Shown here one piece after another: positions 1-8,368 of a stretch of DNA of 64,000 bases. The stretch comes from Flavobacterium gelidicaeli (GTDB taxonomy: Bacteria; Bacteroidota; Bacteroidia; Flavobacteriales; Flavobacteriaceae). Position numbers and translations under genes: made by a program. The notes under the pieces were generated by a model. It had not been told where the DNA came from. It searched no databases and was given only the letters and a program-made list of their open reading frames with translations. How positions within the stretch are numbered: position 1 is the stretch's first letter; each line of letters starts with the position of its first letter. The stretch covers positions 62,001 to 126,000 of the forward strand of contig NZ_JABSNK010000009.1 in the NCBI RefSeq assembly GCF_013294005.1, read 5' to 3'.

Positions 1-10
1 GCGCAATCAA

Positions 11-46
11 AAAGAAAAAACCCAAATAGAATAACTTCTATTTGGG
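11..46 (-). terminator. Intrinsic terminator of dps
   Basis: A perfect 10-bp inverted repeat (CCCAAATAGA / TCTATTTGGG, loop ATAACT, 21-46) lies downstream of the dps stop. On the minus strand it is followed by a T-rich run (11-20), as expected of a Rho-independent terminator. Confidence 0.85.
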
Positions 47-85
47 CTAATAAATTGTTTTTTAGTTACAATTATTGCAACAATT

Positions 86-562
86 TTATTTTAAATGAGA
101 ACGCAACATCCAAGCGGTTTTTTCATGTTGTTCCATTAATCCTGTGATATAATCGCTAATTCCATCAGCCTTCATTTTATCAGCAATGGGTTTTATCTCT
201 TCTCTGATAAATACAATAATGCTTTCGTGATCTTGTAATAGCTCAGCAAAGATACTTTGGCTATCATTTTTACCCTTTGTTTCTTCCGTAAGATGCGTCA
301 ATTCTAAATATTTCTTCAAAGTGGCAGGTACATAATGACCTAACGCACGTATTTTTTCGGCTACGGTATCAACAGTTTCTTGTTGTTCTTGGTATAAAGT
401 TTCTAAATATAAGTGTACAGAGTGAAAATCAGCTCCTTCAATATTCCAATGGAAATTAAGTGTTTTTGAATACAATATAAATTCATCTGCCAATATCTTT
501 GACAATTGGTCAGCGATTGCTTGTCTGTTTTCAGTTGAAATTCCGATGTTTGGAGTTTTCAT
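86..562 (-). CDS. dps: Dps-family ferritin-like DNA-protection protein
   Basis: A 158-aa protein of the Dps family, which forms a 12-mer cage that oxidises Fe(II) with hydrogen peroxide, stores iron and shields DNA. The inter-subunit ferroxidase ligands are all present with the spacing known for the family: His38 (in NFHWN), His50, Asp65 and Glu69. The length matches the family and there is no signal peptide, so it is cytoplasmic. It has its own promoter with an FNR-like dyad (591-634) and its own terminator, so it is probably monocistronic. The DsbA-like and peroxiredoxin genes next to it fit an oxidative-stress role. Confidence 0.95.
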   Translation of the reverse strand: MKTPNIGISTENRQAIADQLSKILADEFILYSKTLNFHWNIEGADFHSVHLYLETLYQEQQETVDTVAEKIRALGHYVPATLKKYLELTHLTEETKGKNDSQSIFAELLQDHESIIVFIREEIKPIADKMKADGISDYITGLMEQHEKTAWMLRSHLK

Positions 563-590
563 TATTTTTCGTTTTAAATTTATAATTACT

Positions 591-634
591 CAAAGGTATT
601 ACTGTTCTAAAACAATTAAAATGACCTAGATCAG
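591..634 (-). promoter_or_regulatory. dps promoter with FNR-like dyad
   Basis: On the minus strand the dyad CTGAT-CTAG-GTCAT (621-634) is followed after exactly 22 bp by TACCTTTG (591-598), a perfect Bacteroidota -7 box (TAnnTTTG). This puts the dyad centre near -41, the usual class II Crp/Fnr activation position. The same arrangement recurs at 8037-8080 and 8799-8842. The dyad core TGAT-N4-GTCA is close to the FNR consensus TTGAT-N4-ATCAA. Confidence 0.75.
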
Positions 635-737
635 TCTTGGATATTTTTTTAAAATAGTGTTCTCTTTTCTTTTTCAAAAAAAGGAATTTAGCTTAAATAC
701 TACAAGTAGTGTAGTTTTTCGGTAGAATAAGTAGCTC

Positions 738-1253
738 CTATTCTACACTCATCTCAATTACTGCTAATAAATTAGAAGCATCACCATCAAATTTATTTCC
801 GTTAACAAAAAAAGAAGGCGTACCATTTACACCACTACGAATACCGCTTTCAAAATCATCATCAATTTTTTCGGCAATACTACTTAGTTGCATGTCCTTT
901 TTGAATTTTTGGATATCTAATCCTAATTTTTCAGCATGGCTTATAAAATCATTGGGTTGTAAATACTCTTGGTTTTCAAAAATACTGTTGTGCATTTCCC
1001 AGTATTTCCCTTGTAATGCAGCGGCTTCTGCAGCTTTAGCGGCTTCACGAGCATTTTGATGCATTTCTGATAAAGGAAAATTACGAAATACAAATTTAAC
1101 TTGGTTTCCAAATTCCTTTATTATTTTTTCTACAACTGGATGTGCTGCACCACAATGGCCGCATTGGAAATCTCCAAATTCTACGATTTCTAATTTAGCG
1201 TTTGAATCTCCTTTAATGTGATCTTTTTTATTAACGTCTGGATGTAAACTCAT
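738..1253 (-). CDS. DsbA-fold thioredoxin-like oxidoreductase, cytoplasmic
   Basis: A 171-aa thioredoxin-fold protein of the DsbA/Thioredoxin_4 type. It has a CGHC redox centre at residues 31-34 in the context EFGDFQCGHC and a cis-proline loop (GTPSFFVNG) near residue 145. No signal peptide or membrane segment is visible, so unlike periplasmic DsbA it should act in the cytoplasm as a thiol-disulfide oxidoreductase. It starts 10 bp after the stop of the peroxiredoxin gene and is probably cotranscribed with it, perhaps as its reductant (inference). Confidence 0.85.
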   Translation of the reverse strand: MSLHPDVNKKDHIKGDSNAKLEIVEFGDFQCGHCGAAHPVVEKIIKEFGNQVKFVFRNFPLSEMHQNAREAAKAAEAAALQGKYWEMHNSIFENQEYLQPNDFISHAEKLGLDIQKFKKDMQLSSIAEKIDDDFESGIRSGVNGTPSFFVNGNKFDGDASNLLAVIEMSVE

Positions 1254-1263
1254 TTTCTTTTTT

Positions 1264-1722
1264 TTATTTGTTCATATTTTCTAAAGCTTCTAAAATACCA
1301 TCGGCGCCAGGGTTTTCTTCATTTGGAGATACAAAACTCCATTCGATAACTCCTTCTCTATTAATTACAAATAAAGCTCGTTTGGATTGTCCTGATTTTT
1401 CATCATAAGCACCGTAAGCTTTTGAAACGGCTCCTTTTGGTTCAAAGTCGGCTAATAAAGGGAAATGTAAATTTCGTGATGCTGTAAAAGCATTATGGCA
1501 CCATACACTATCTACTGATATGCCAAATATTTCGGCGTCATGCTTTTTAAAAAATTTAAGTGTTTCGTTGTATAAAGCCATTTGATCGCTACAAACCGGA
1601 CTCCAATCTGCGGGGTAAAATGCAAGAATTACATTTTTTCCTTTCATGTCTGCTAAAGATATTTTTTTATCAGGTGAAGCGTCTAAAGTAAAATTAGGTG
1701 CGATATCGTTTTTCTGTAACAT
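1264..1722 (-). CDS. Peroxiredoxin (AhpC/TSA family)
   Basis: A 152-aa peroxiredoxin that should reduce peroxides with thiol electrons. The peroxidatic Cys44 lies in PADWSPVC, a variant of the PxxxTxxC motif with Ser in place of Thr. A second cysteine, Cys75 in SVWCHNAF, is a possible resolving cysteine. Length and motifs fit the AhpC/TSA family, and no export signal is present. It is the first gene of a two-gene operon with the DsbA-fold gene. A TATATTTG box lies about 70 bp upstream, without a recognisable Crp/Fnr dyad. Confidence 0.9.
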   Translation of the reverse strand: MLQKNDIAPNFTLDASPDKKISLADMKGKNVILAFYPADWSPVCSDQMALYNETLKFFKKHDAEIFGISVDSVWCHNAFTASRNLHFPLLADFEPKGAVSKAYGAYDEKSGQSKRALFVINREGVIEWSFVSPNEENPGADGILEALENMNK

Positions 1723-1791
1723 ACTATTTTATTATTTTAATTAAACATTAGAAACAAATCAACTTTTCATTTGTCTCTTTAAAATCATATT

Positions 1792-1799
1792 CAAATATA
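1792..1799 (-). promoter_or_regulatory. Candidate -7 box of the peroxiredoxin operon
   Basis: TATATTTG on the minus strand matches TAnnTTTG exactly and lies 69 bp before the start codon. Neither dyad class found at other promoters here occurs 22 bp upstream of it. Confidence 0.5.
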
Positions 1800-1883
1800 A
1801 CCATTGTAATCCCAATGATAATTATGGAATTGTAAGCTTATATTACTTCATTTACATAATTTCACAACTATTATAAATGTCAA

Positions 1884-1918
1884 AAAACAGCTGACCAAAA
1901 TCGTGACGCAGCTGTTTT
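1884..1918 (-). terminator. Terminator of the oleate hydratase operon
   Basis: A perfect 10-bp inverted repeat (AAAACAGCTG / CAGCTGTTTT) with a 15-nt loop lies about 80 bp past the stop of the last operon gene. It is followed by a T run on the minus strand. Confidence 0.8.
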
Positions 1919-1999
1919 ATATCAAAGTTTATGCTATTCAATTAATTTATTTTTATATCCTGCAATAATTTAAAAACAGTTTTCCAACTAATATTTAGT

Positions 2000-3616
2000 T
2001 TATCTACTAATCGCTTTAGCTGCTTTTATAAGTGCTTCTGGACTATGAATAGACTCATATACTGGTAACACTTTTTTATCGGTTTTAAATAAACCATAAA
2101 CCGCAGTTTGTGCCGTTCTAACCGAATATTCAACGGTAAATACTACATCTTTTGGAACCTCAGCAAATTGTCCTAAAAAAGCAAAATTTGTGGCTCCTTT
2201 TGGTAATACTTTTGGTCGATCACCCATTTTTCTAGGCATAAACAAACTATCTATAAAAGGCATTGCAGTAGGGATACAATTCACTTTTCCAGCATCTGTA
2301 ATGGGCTTCATCATCTCTTGAACCTTTAAATGAAACCATAATTCCTCTAGGATTTCGGCTCCGGTACATTCGGCCATGGTTTTATTAATGTAGTTTCCTT
2401 TTCGATCAGGGTATAAACCGTATCCCCAAAAAATCTTGACATCGTCTGGTTGATTTGGAAAATGAGGTTGGCGCGCAATAACAATTGACATTAGCCAATT
2501 TGAATCGGTTAGTGTAACCAAACCACCAGTTCCATCTACATTTCCCGAAAAATTTTCCATGTGGTCATGAAAAGTACTGTCTTTAAATGTTGCGGTAAAA
2601 GAATACCATTTTTGTAAATCGATAGCATCACAAAACGGACTTGGATTTCCAAAAGCGGTGTCTTTTTCGGCAATTTTTTTCCAAAGTTTCCAAGATCCAG
2701 ATTCTTCAAGTCCTTTTAGTTTGGCTGCTCTATTCCAAGCACCATTATCTGTACTATCAGTAATGGAACCGTTGGTGATAAAAACATAATCATTCTCTGT
2801 TAGTACAATTTCATTTTTATTTTTTAAATGCAATACCGTAGCTGTTTTTTTATCAGCAGATAGATCAAAATCAATATCTACCACTTCAGAATCCATAGTG
2901 AATTGCACCCCTTCTTTTTCTAAATAACGCTTTAACGGCACTACAACCGAATCGTATTGATTGTACTTGGTACGCATTACGCCTCCCAATTTATTCAATC
3001 CATCAATCATATGAATAAAACGTCGCATATAACGTCGCATTTCGGCCAGGCTACTCCATTTTTGAAAAGCAAACATTGAAGACCAGATGTACCAAAAATT
3101 AGTAACAAAAAACTCTTGGTCAAACCAATCTTCTATTCTTTTCTTTCCAAGCGATTTCTCGGAAGCAAATAGTAGTCGTAGTAACTCTGTTTGTTCCAAT
3201 AATGAAAGTCCATAAGAAGAAACATCTAGTATCTTTCCGTCTTTAATTAGTCTCGCTTGTCCGTTAGAAACAAATCGTTTATTGAATTCATTAGACTCTT
3301 CAGTTACCGTTAAAAGCGGATCTTCTAGCGATGGAATATTCGATAATAAATCCCAATAACAAGTATAATGAGGTTCATGCATGCGTCCCCCTCGTACAAC
3401 AAATCCGTCGTCTTTGTTTCCTGCACCATCAAGTGCACCACCTGCGATTGTACTTTTTTCAAGAATATGGATGTTTGCTCCTTTAACTTTAGCATCTTTG
3501 ATCAGGTAAACAGCACTTGCTAGTGACGCAATACCGCTTCCAATTAAATATACTTTTGAGTTTTGAGGTGTTTTATTTTTTTTAATTTTCATGAGTTTAT
3601 TTTCTAAATGGTCCAT
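2000..3616 (-). CDS. Oleate hydratase family protein (MCRA), paralog 1
   Basis: A 538-aa FAD-dependent fatty-acid double-bond hydratase of the myosin-cross-reactive-antigen family, which converts oleate-type acids to 10-hydroxy acids. Seen: the dinucleotide motif GSGIASLA near residue 26, RGGRM at 75-79, and the conserved YNQYD tract. In classical members RGGR is followed by the catalytic Glu of RGGREM; here that position is Met79. A Met there has been reported for a Rhodococcus oleate hydratase (from memory), so activity is possible but not assured. It is the last gene of a six-gene operon, 7 bp after the HdeD gene. Met9 is an alternative start. Confidence 0.88.
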   Translation of the reverse strand: MDHLENKLMKIKKNKTPQNSKVYLIGSGIASLASAVYLIKDAKVKGANIHILEKSTIAGGALDGAGNKDDGFVVRGGRMHEPHYTCYWDLLSNIPSLEDPLLTVTEESNEFNKRFVSNGQARLIKDGKILDVSSYGLSLLEQTELLRLLFASEKSLGKKRIEDWFDQEFFVTNFWYIWSSMFAFQKWSSLAEMRRYMRRFIHMIDGLNKLGGVMRTKYNQYDSVVVPLKRYLEKEGVQFTMDSEVVDIDFDLSADKKTATVLHLKNKNEIVLTENDYVFITNGSITDSTDNGAWNRAAKLKGLEESGSWKLWKKIAEKDTAFGNPSPFCDAIDLQKWYSFTATFKDSTFHDHMENFSGNVDGTGGLVTLTDSNWLMSIVIARQPHFPNQPDDVKIFWGYGLYPDRKGNYINKTMAECTGAEILEELWFHLKVQEMMKPITDAGKVNCIPTAMPFIDSLFMPRKMGDRPKVLPKGATNFAFLGQFAEVPKDVVFTVEYSVRTAQTAVYGLFKTDKKVLPVYESIHSPEALIKAAKAISR

Positions 3617-3623
3617 TTTGGTA

Positions 3624-4199
3624 TTAAATACCAGTTATTCTCTTATGTAGTATTTTAAGTTCGAAAGCGAGTACAATTCTAAAAACTCCAGCGGTTATCA
3701 TTGCCATTGCTGTCATGTAAACAATACTTAAACCTGCAAATACAGGATTAGACAGTAACAAAAATGAAAACAATAGTGTCATGATTCCAAGGAATAATAA
3801 CCATCCCCATGAAGGTACATTGGCTGTTCTAAACTGAAAAGAAAACCCAATTGCCATCATACTTTGAAACAATAACCAGAATCCAACATAGAATGGTAAA
3901 ATAGCCATTGTCATTAAGGGATTCAAAATCAATAGCATTCCTACTACTAAATCTACCATACCACCTGCTAGATACCAACCCCAACTGTGTAACTTTTTTC
4001 TATTTGAAATAGCGAAAACTATTTGGGATAGTCCCGAAACAAATATAAAGGCACTAAAAATAAAACTTAAAGAGACATAACTGACTAATGGCGTTTGAAA
4101 CACCCATATTCCAACAATAATGTATAGAATACCTAGTAAAAGAGATATCCACCAATTTTTTACTGCAGACTCCATCGAACTTAAAATTGTAGTTGGCAT
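3624..4199 (-). CDS. HdeD/DUF308 family membrane protein
   Basis: A 191-aa integral membrane protein with about six hydrophobic helices and the small, Gly-rich repeated architecture of HdeD/DUF308 proteins. E. coli HdeD is linked to acid resistance at high cell density; the molecular function is unknown. It lies between the lipoprotein gene (17 bp gap) and oleate hydratase 1 (7 bp gap) in the stress operon, which suggests an envelope-stress role (inference). Confidence 0.8.
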   Translation of the reverse strand: MPTTILSSMESAVKNWWISLLLGILYIIVGIWVFQTPLVSYVSLSFIFSAFIFVSGLSQIVFAISNRKKLHSWGWYLAGGMVDLVVGMLLILNPLMTMAILPFYVGFWLLFQSMMAIGFSFQFRTANVPSWGWLLFLGIMTLLFSFLLLSNPVFAGLSIVYMTAMAMITAGVFRIVLAFELKILHKRITGI

Positions 4200-4216
4200 A
4201 ATTGCATTTTTAAAAA

Positions 4217-4717
4217 TTATTTCACATTGTCTTTAAAGAGATCTTTTAAAGCAGTCCCTAATTCATCCATATCATGAGTAAACTCTCTCTCAAATTCTTG
4301 TTCCTCTTCTTTAGCTGATTGGTTCATTTCCTTAACATCCTCTTTGAATGCTACGCCTCTTTTTTCTAATTTCTCTTTTAACTCTGTATTCTTTTTTTCG
4401 AGTTCATCCAATTTTGCTGTTAGTTTCACTTTTTCTGCTTTATCCGCTTTAGCAATTTTATCCCTAAGCGCTTTAATTTGAGTGTCTGTGTTTTCAATAG
4501 CTATTTTAGACGAAGCTTCAAACTTTTTCCAGTCTGCATTTACGGCTTCTTTAGTCTCAACACCCGTATCTTTTGCTCCTTGTTCTAAATCTCTGTTCAG
4601 TTCTGTAACATCCTCTTTTACGGCAGATGCGTCATCTTTTGTTGTTTTTCCACAGCTTGTTAAAATAGTTCCTGCCATCAATGTTATCATGGTTAAGGAT
4701 AAAAAATTTGTTTTCAT
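4217..4717 (-). CDS. Predicted coiled-coil lipoprotein
   Basis: A 166-aa protein with a lipoprotein signal peptide ending in the lipobox L-T-S-C (Cys22). The rest is highly charged, Lys/Glu/Asp-rich and almost entirely helical with heptad-like spacing, so a coiled coil or elongated helical bundle in the periplasm is expected. No enzyme motif was recognised. It is cotranscribed with the gpmA-like and HdeD genes (11 and 17 bp gaps). Function unknown. Confidence 0.75.
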   Translation of the reverse strand: MKTNFLSLTMITLMAGTILTSCGKTTKDDASAVKEDVTELNRDLEQGAKDTGVETKEAVNADWKKFEASSKIAIENTDTQIKALRDKIAKADKAEKVKLTAKLDELEKKNTELKEKLEKRGVAFKEDVKEMNQSAKEEEQEFEREFTHDMDELGTALKDLFKDNVK

Positions 4718-4728
4718 AATTGGTTGTA

Positions 4729-5439
4729 TTAAAGTTTAATTTTATTTTTTTCTTCTAGTTTGTATTTCTTTTTTAAAATCATATTAGTGTCAAACTCGTA
4801 AACTTGCAGCACTCCTGTTGGCACAGTTACTTTAGGAATTTCTGAGGAGTTAATATTCTCAATATGCGCCATTAATCCTCTAATTGAATTCCCATGTGCA
4901 GCTACCAAAACGGTTTTTCCTTTTACCAATTCTGGTACAATAACCTCAAAAAAGTATTGCACTACTCGCACTTCGGTTTGTTCTAAGGATTCTGAGGCTG
5001 GTAAATAGCTACTATTGACAGTATCATATAAGTGATCAAATTTGGGATGTCTTTTATCAGTAAGTTGCAAACTGGGCGGTGGAGTATCAAAGCCTCTTCG
5101 TACTTTTAAAAAAAGTTCTTCTCCAACTTCTCTTTTTACCTCGTCTTTATTTCTTCCTTGCCAAGCACCATAATTTCGCTCATTTAGTTTCCAACTTTTA
5201 ATAAAATCTACATGCATCCTATCAGCATGCTCTAAAATAATTAGTCCTGTACGGATGGCTCTTTTTAGATAGGAAGAATAACAGATATCAATAGCAATTT
5301 GATGCCTTTTAATAATTTCACCCGCTGTATTTGCTTCCTCTATTCCTTCTGGAGCAAGGTCTACATCTGTCCAACCTGTAAATATGTTGGCTACATTCCA
5401 CACACTTTTTCCGTGTCTTACCAGTATGAGTTTTCCCAT
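4729..5439 (-). CDS. gpmA: 2,3-bisphosphoglycerate-dependent phosphoglycerate mutase
   Basis: A 236-aa histidine phosphatase superfamily enzyme interconverting 3- and 2-phosphoglycerate in glycolysis. The catalytic LVRHG motif is at residues 6-10 (phospho-acceptor His9), followed by the dPGM signature FTGWTDVDL, then ERNYGAWQG, and the second catalytic His in AAHGNSIRG. Length is near that of E. coli GpmA (250 aa). Its place inside a stress operon between a DUF1269-like protein and a lipoprotein is unusual for a glycolytic gene and suggests a condition-specific isoenzyme (inference). Confidence 0.9.
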   Translation of the reverse strand: MGKLILVRHGKSVWNVANIFTGWTDVDLAPEGIEEANTAGEIIKRHQIAIDICYSSYLKRAIRTGLIILEHADRMHVDFIKSWKLNERNYGAWQGRNKDEVKREVGEELFLKVRRGFDTPPPSLQLTDKRHPKFDHLYDTVNSSYLPASESLEQTEVRVVQYFFEVIVPELVKGKTVLVAAHGNSIRGLMAHIENINSSEIPKVTVPTGVLQVYEFDTNMILKKKYKLEEKNKIKL

Positions 5440-5461
5440 TTGATATTGATTTAAAATTAGA

Positions 5462-6280
5462 CTAATCCCTAATTTCCTCTTCTAGAACACTAAGCAAGTG
5501 CGTTAATTTTTCTTCTTGTTTTTGTAATCTCTTTTTCAGTCTGTTTATTTTTGCTTTAGCAAATGCATCTTCAACAGCAAGTTCATATCCTTTAAGACGG
5601 GATTCTAATTTCTTGATTCTATCTTTTGTTTTAGCTTCGACTTCTTTTAAAGCCGATTTTTTTTTATGTTCAAAATCGGCAATTTTTGATTTTCTTTTTG
5701 ATTTTAAATCGGTAATCTTAGCTTTTATTTTGTCTTTTTCTTCGTTAGTTGCTTTTCTTAGTTTCTCACGTTCCTCTTCAATTTTATCTTCGATGTCTTC
5801 AATATGTTCATCGATATAATCGTCAAATTCGATTCCGGCTTCACTTCTAATAATTTCTGACGCAAAAGGTTTTACTGCATCGTCAATAAATATGGAACTG
5901 TCTTCGCCAACCTCGGCAATAATTGCAATGGTTCCAATGTTCATTTTATTACTGACTTTCTGGATAAGTTCTTCTCCAAAATCATGACGACTTACATCCC
6001 AAGCTGCTCCTGCAACAACACCTGTATACAATCCTACAACTAATCCTACAGGACCAGCAACAGAACCTAAAAGCCCACCAAGAGCCATTCCCGTTAACGT
6101 TCTCCAACCTTCTCCTTGTTCTTTATAAAATAAAATTTCATAATGATTATTTTCTATTTTACGAATCATCATGTGTTCATAGAGCGTAATATCTCCATAT
6201 CCATCTAGTTCTTTGATTTTATGTAAAGCTGCTATTGCGTTTTCTTCTTCTGTAAACGGAATCACTATTATATTTGCCAT
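5462..6280 (-). CDS. DUF1269-like membrane-associated protein with coiled-coil tail
   Basis: A 272-aa protein in two parts. The first ~150 residues resemble DUF1269-type proteins: an alpha/beta start, then a Gly-rich hydrophobic hairpin (about 65-95; GMALGGLLGSVAGPVGLVVG) of glycine-zipper type. From about residue 150 it is a continuous Lys/Glu-rich coiled coil. The hydrophobic part could insert in a membrane and the coil could oligomerise. It is the second gene of the operon started by oleate hydratase 2. Biochemical role unknown. Confidence 0.65.
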   Translation of the reverse strand: MANIIVIPFTEEENAIAALHKIKELDGYGDITLYEHMMIRKIENNHYEILFYKEQGEGWRTLTGMALGGLLGSVAGPVGLVVGLYTGVVAGAAWDVSRHDFGEELIQKVSNKMNIGTIAIIAEVGEDSSIFIDDAVKPFASEIIRSEAGIEFDDYIDEHIEDIEDKIEEEREKLRKATNEEKDKIKAKITDLKSKRKSKIADFEHKKKSALKEVEAKTKDRIKKLESRLKGYELAVEDAFAKAKINRLKKRLQKQEEKLTHLLSVLEEEIRD

Positions 6281-6314
6281 AATTATTGTCTTAAAATGTT
6301 AGTTGTTATTTTAT

Positions 6315-7913
6315 TTAGTGAAATGCTTTAACTACGCTTTCCAATTCCACTTTTAGACTCTTATCGAATTTTGTGATTGGTGGAATTTTAAGGTCGAGGT
6401 CGAGTAATTCATAAACGGCCATTTGAGCTGCTCTAATGGAGTATTCAACAGTAAATACTACATCATCCGGAATTTCTACAAACTGACTTACAAATGCGAG
6501 GTTTTTTGAGTTTTTGGGTACTGGAAGTGGTCGGTCCGTTTTTAAACGAGGTAGGAACATACTAGTGATGTAAGGCATTCTACACGGAATGCAAATGGCA
6601 TTGCCAAACACGACATCATAATCAAATTTTAAATGGCCGCATAATTCTCGTAGAATCTCTTCTCCCGAACAAGCTGTCATGGGTTTCCCTACAAAATTCC
6701 CTACGCGATCTGGATGTAGTCCATAAGTAAAAAACACTTGTACATTAGCGGGTTGGTCTTTATAATGTGGTTGATTGTTTAATGAAAAACTCATAAACCA
6801 ATTCGAATCTTTAAGCGTAACTTGACTTCCTGTTCCTGCTTTATTACCCGAGAATTTTTCCATTTGATCAAAAAAAGCGGTGTCTTTTAATGTGACCGTA
6901 AATGATTCCCAGAAAGACTCGGCTATATTGGTATTAAATACTTCTGGTTTTCCAAATTCAGGATATTTTTTTGCTAGTTTCTCCCAAATCGCCCAGCCTT
7001 GGCTGTCTTCTTTTGTGTAAAATTTAGGCGCAGTTGTCATGGAACCATAACTTGAGGCATCTGTCATAGAACCATTTTGAAAAAACACCAAATCATTGGC
7101 TGTAACTCCAATTGTTTTACTAGTTCCAGCATTTTCATAAATAAGGTTTTTAACAACTACCTTTTCGGTTCCTGTTTTGGGATCAAGTTCATATGCAGTA
7201 TCAAGATCAGTTACCGTACACTCTTTCATAAAATTCACTCCGTGCGACTTAAGCCAAACAATTAATGGCAGAATCATCGAGTCATACTGGTTATAAACGG
7301 TACGTTTTACTCCTGTCATAGTTTCTACGTTTGGAAATTCTTGCATGAATCGGTGTAAATAACGTTTAAACTCTACGGCGCTATGCCAAGGTGAAAAGGC
7401 AAAACTAGTACGCCACATGAACCAAAAATTAGTTTCAAAAAAGGAAGGAGAAAACCAGTCAGAAATACAGCTATTTCCTAATTTATCTTCACTTGCTTCA
7501 CTTAGCTTCAATAATTCAGCACGATTTTCCATAGAAAAACCTAGTTTAGACGCATCTACAATCGCTCGGTTTTTGTCAATTAATCGTGCTTTTGCATTTG
7601 ATTTTACACGTTCATTGAACGCAACAGTCTCTTCATAAACAGAAGTATTAGGATCTGTAAGTGATGGAATTGATTTGAATAACTCCCAAGTACATTCGTA
7701 AATATTTAATGTTAACATGCGCGATCCGCGTAAAGTATATCCTTGTTGTGGATTTCCGCCTGCATCTAAACTTCCGCCTAAAACAGCTAAACTTTCATAA
7801 ATCGTAATGTTTTTACCATCTAATCCGCCATCTCTAATTAAAAATACTGCTGCTGCTAATGATCCTATTCCGCCGCCTATGAAGTAGGCTTTTTTATCTT
7901 GATTGTTATTCAT
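6315..7913 (-). CDS. Oleate hydratase family protein (MCRA), paralog 2
   Basis: A 532-aa member of the same family as the product of 2000-3616, but clearly diverged. Seen: the FAD motif GGGIGSLAAA (from residue 13), RGSRM at 62-66, and the YNQYDS tract. The second Gly of RGGR is Ser and the catalytic Glu position is Met66, so both paralogs lack the classical Glu. It is the first gene of the operon, with a 5' UTR of about 120 nt from the FNR-like promoter at 8037-8080. A different substrate range, or hetero-oligomerisation with paralog 1, is possible (inference). Confidence 0.88.
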   Translation of the reverse strand: MNNNQDKKAYFIGGGIGSLAAAVFLIRDGGLDGKNITIYESLAVLGGSLDAGGNPQQGYTLRGSRMLTLNIYECTWELFKSIPSLTDPNTSVYEETVAFNERVKSNAKARLIDKNRAIVDASKLGFSMENRAELLKLSEASEDKLGNSCISDWFSPSFFETNFWFMWRTSFAFSPWHSAVEFKRYLHRFMQEFPNVETMTGVKRTVYNQYDSMILPLIVWLKSHGVNFMKECTVTDLDTAYELDPKTGTEKVVVKNLIYENAGTSKTIGVTANDLVFFQNGSMTDASSYGSMTTAPKFYTKEDSQGWAIWEKLAKKYPEFGKPEVFNTNIAESFWESFTVTLKDTAFFDQMEKFSGNKAGTGSQVTLKDSNWFMSFSLNNQPHYKDQPANVQVFFTYGLHPDRVGNFVGKPMTACSGEEILRELCGHLKFDYDVVFGNAICIPCRMPYITSMFLPRLKTDRPLPVPKNSKNLAFVSQFVEIPDDVVFTVEYSIRAAQMAVYELLDLDLKIPPITKFDKSLKVELESVVKAFH

Positions 7914-8036
7914 GATTAAAATACATTAATTATTTTTTTCTTATTGCTAATCAAACTCATCTTGGTTACTGAAATTCAATTATTTAAAATGCCTTTTACA
8001 ATAATCGAATACAACTCTTGACAAGTTTTCAAAGAA

Positions 8037-8080
8037 CAAAATTAAGGCGTTATAAAAACGGTTGCACTGATCTAGATCAG
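8037..8080 (-). promoter_or_regulatory. Oleate hydratase operon promoter with perfect FNR-like palindrome
   Basis: A perfect 14-bp palindrome CTGATCTAGATCAG (8067-8080) lies exactly 22 bp upstream of TAATTTTG (8037-8044), a perfect TAnnTTTG box on the minus strand. It has the same layout as the dps promoter and the promoter of the 128-aa gene. Confidence 0.78.
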
Positions 8081-8131
8081 CCTCACAAAAAATAAAAAAT
8101 TAATTTAATGCAGTATCTCGACAAAGGTGCT

Positions 8132-8235
8132 GCGTGAGGGATTGAAGTGGAAATCCCACAGCAAACTCCCGATTTTTTTCGGGAGTGCAGCGAGGAATTG
8201 TAGCGGAAAGCCCGGCCCTTGGGACACGCCCAAAC
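8132..8235 (+). ncRNA. Flavo-1-like structured repeat, copy 1
   Basis: A non-coding element with conserved blocks TGCGTGAGGGAT, AGTGGAAATCC, GAAAGCCCGGCCC and ACGCCCAAA, separated by variable hairpins, one being ACTCCCGA/TCGGGAGT at 8166-8187. The same blocks recur at 39143-39246 and, inverted, at 43162-43268, 54084-54220 and (degenerate) 29160-29258. The layout recalls the Rfam Flavo-1 motif of Flavobacteria; identity was not checked. Confidence 0.6.
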
Positions 8236-8285
8236 AATTTTTATAATTTAAATGCAACTCTATTTCTAAAAGTAGTGCTACAAAA

Positions 8286-8324
8286 AAAGGTTGGCTACCA
8301 AATTAAAATTAGTAGTCAACCTTT
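8286..8324 (-). terminator. Terminator of the 128-aa protein gene
   Basis: Inverted repeat AAAGGTTG (8286-8293) / CAACCTTT (8317-8324) with an inner TAC/GTA extension. A seven-T run follows on the minus strand, about 45 bp after the stop codon. It also shields against transcription from the plus strand. Confidence 0.7.
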
Positions 8325-8368
8325 GTTTTTATTCTTCTTTTTTGAAAAACGAAATAGTACTTTTAGTA

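Noticed and set aside
1822..1835. Possible Crp/Fnr dyad 22 bp upstream of the peroxiredoxin -7 box
   Set aside because: TTATG-N4-TGTAA matches neither the TGAY nor the GTRAC half-site; only weak symmetry.
4482..4739. 85-aa plus-strand frame opposite the coiled-coil lipoprotein gene
   Set aside because: Antisense shadow of a gene with biased Lys/Glu codons; the minus-strand frame has a clear signal peptide and lipobox.
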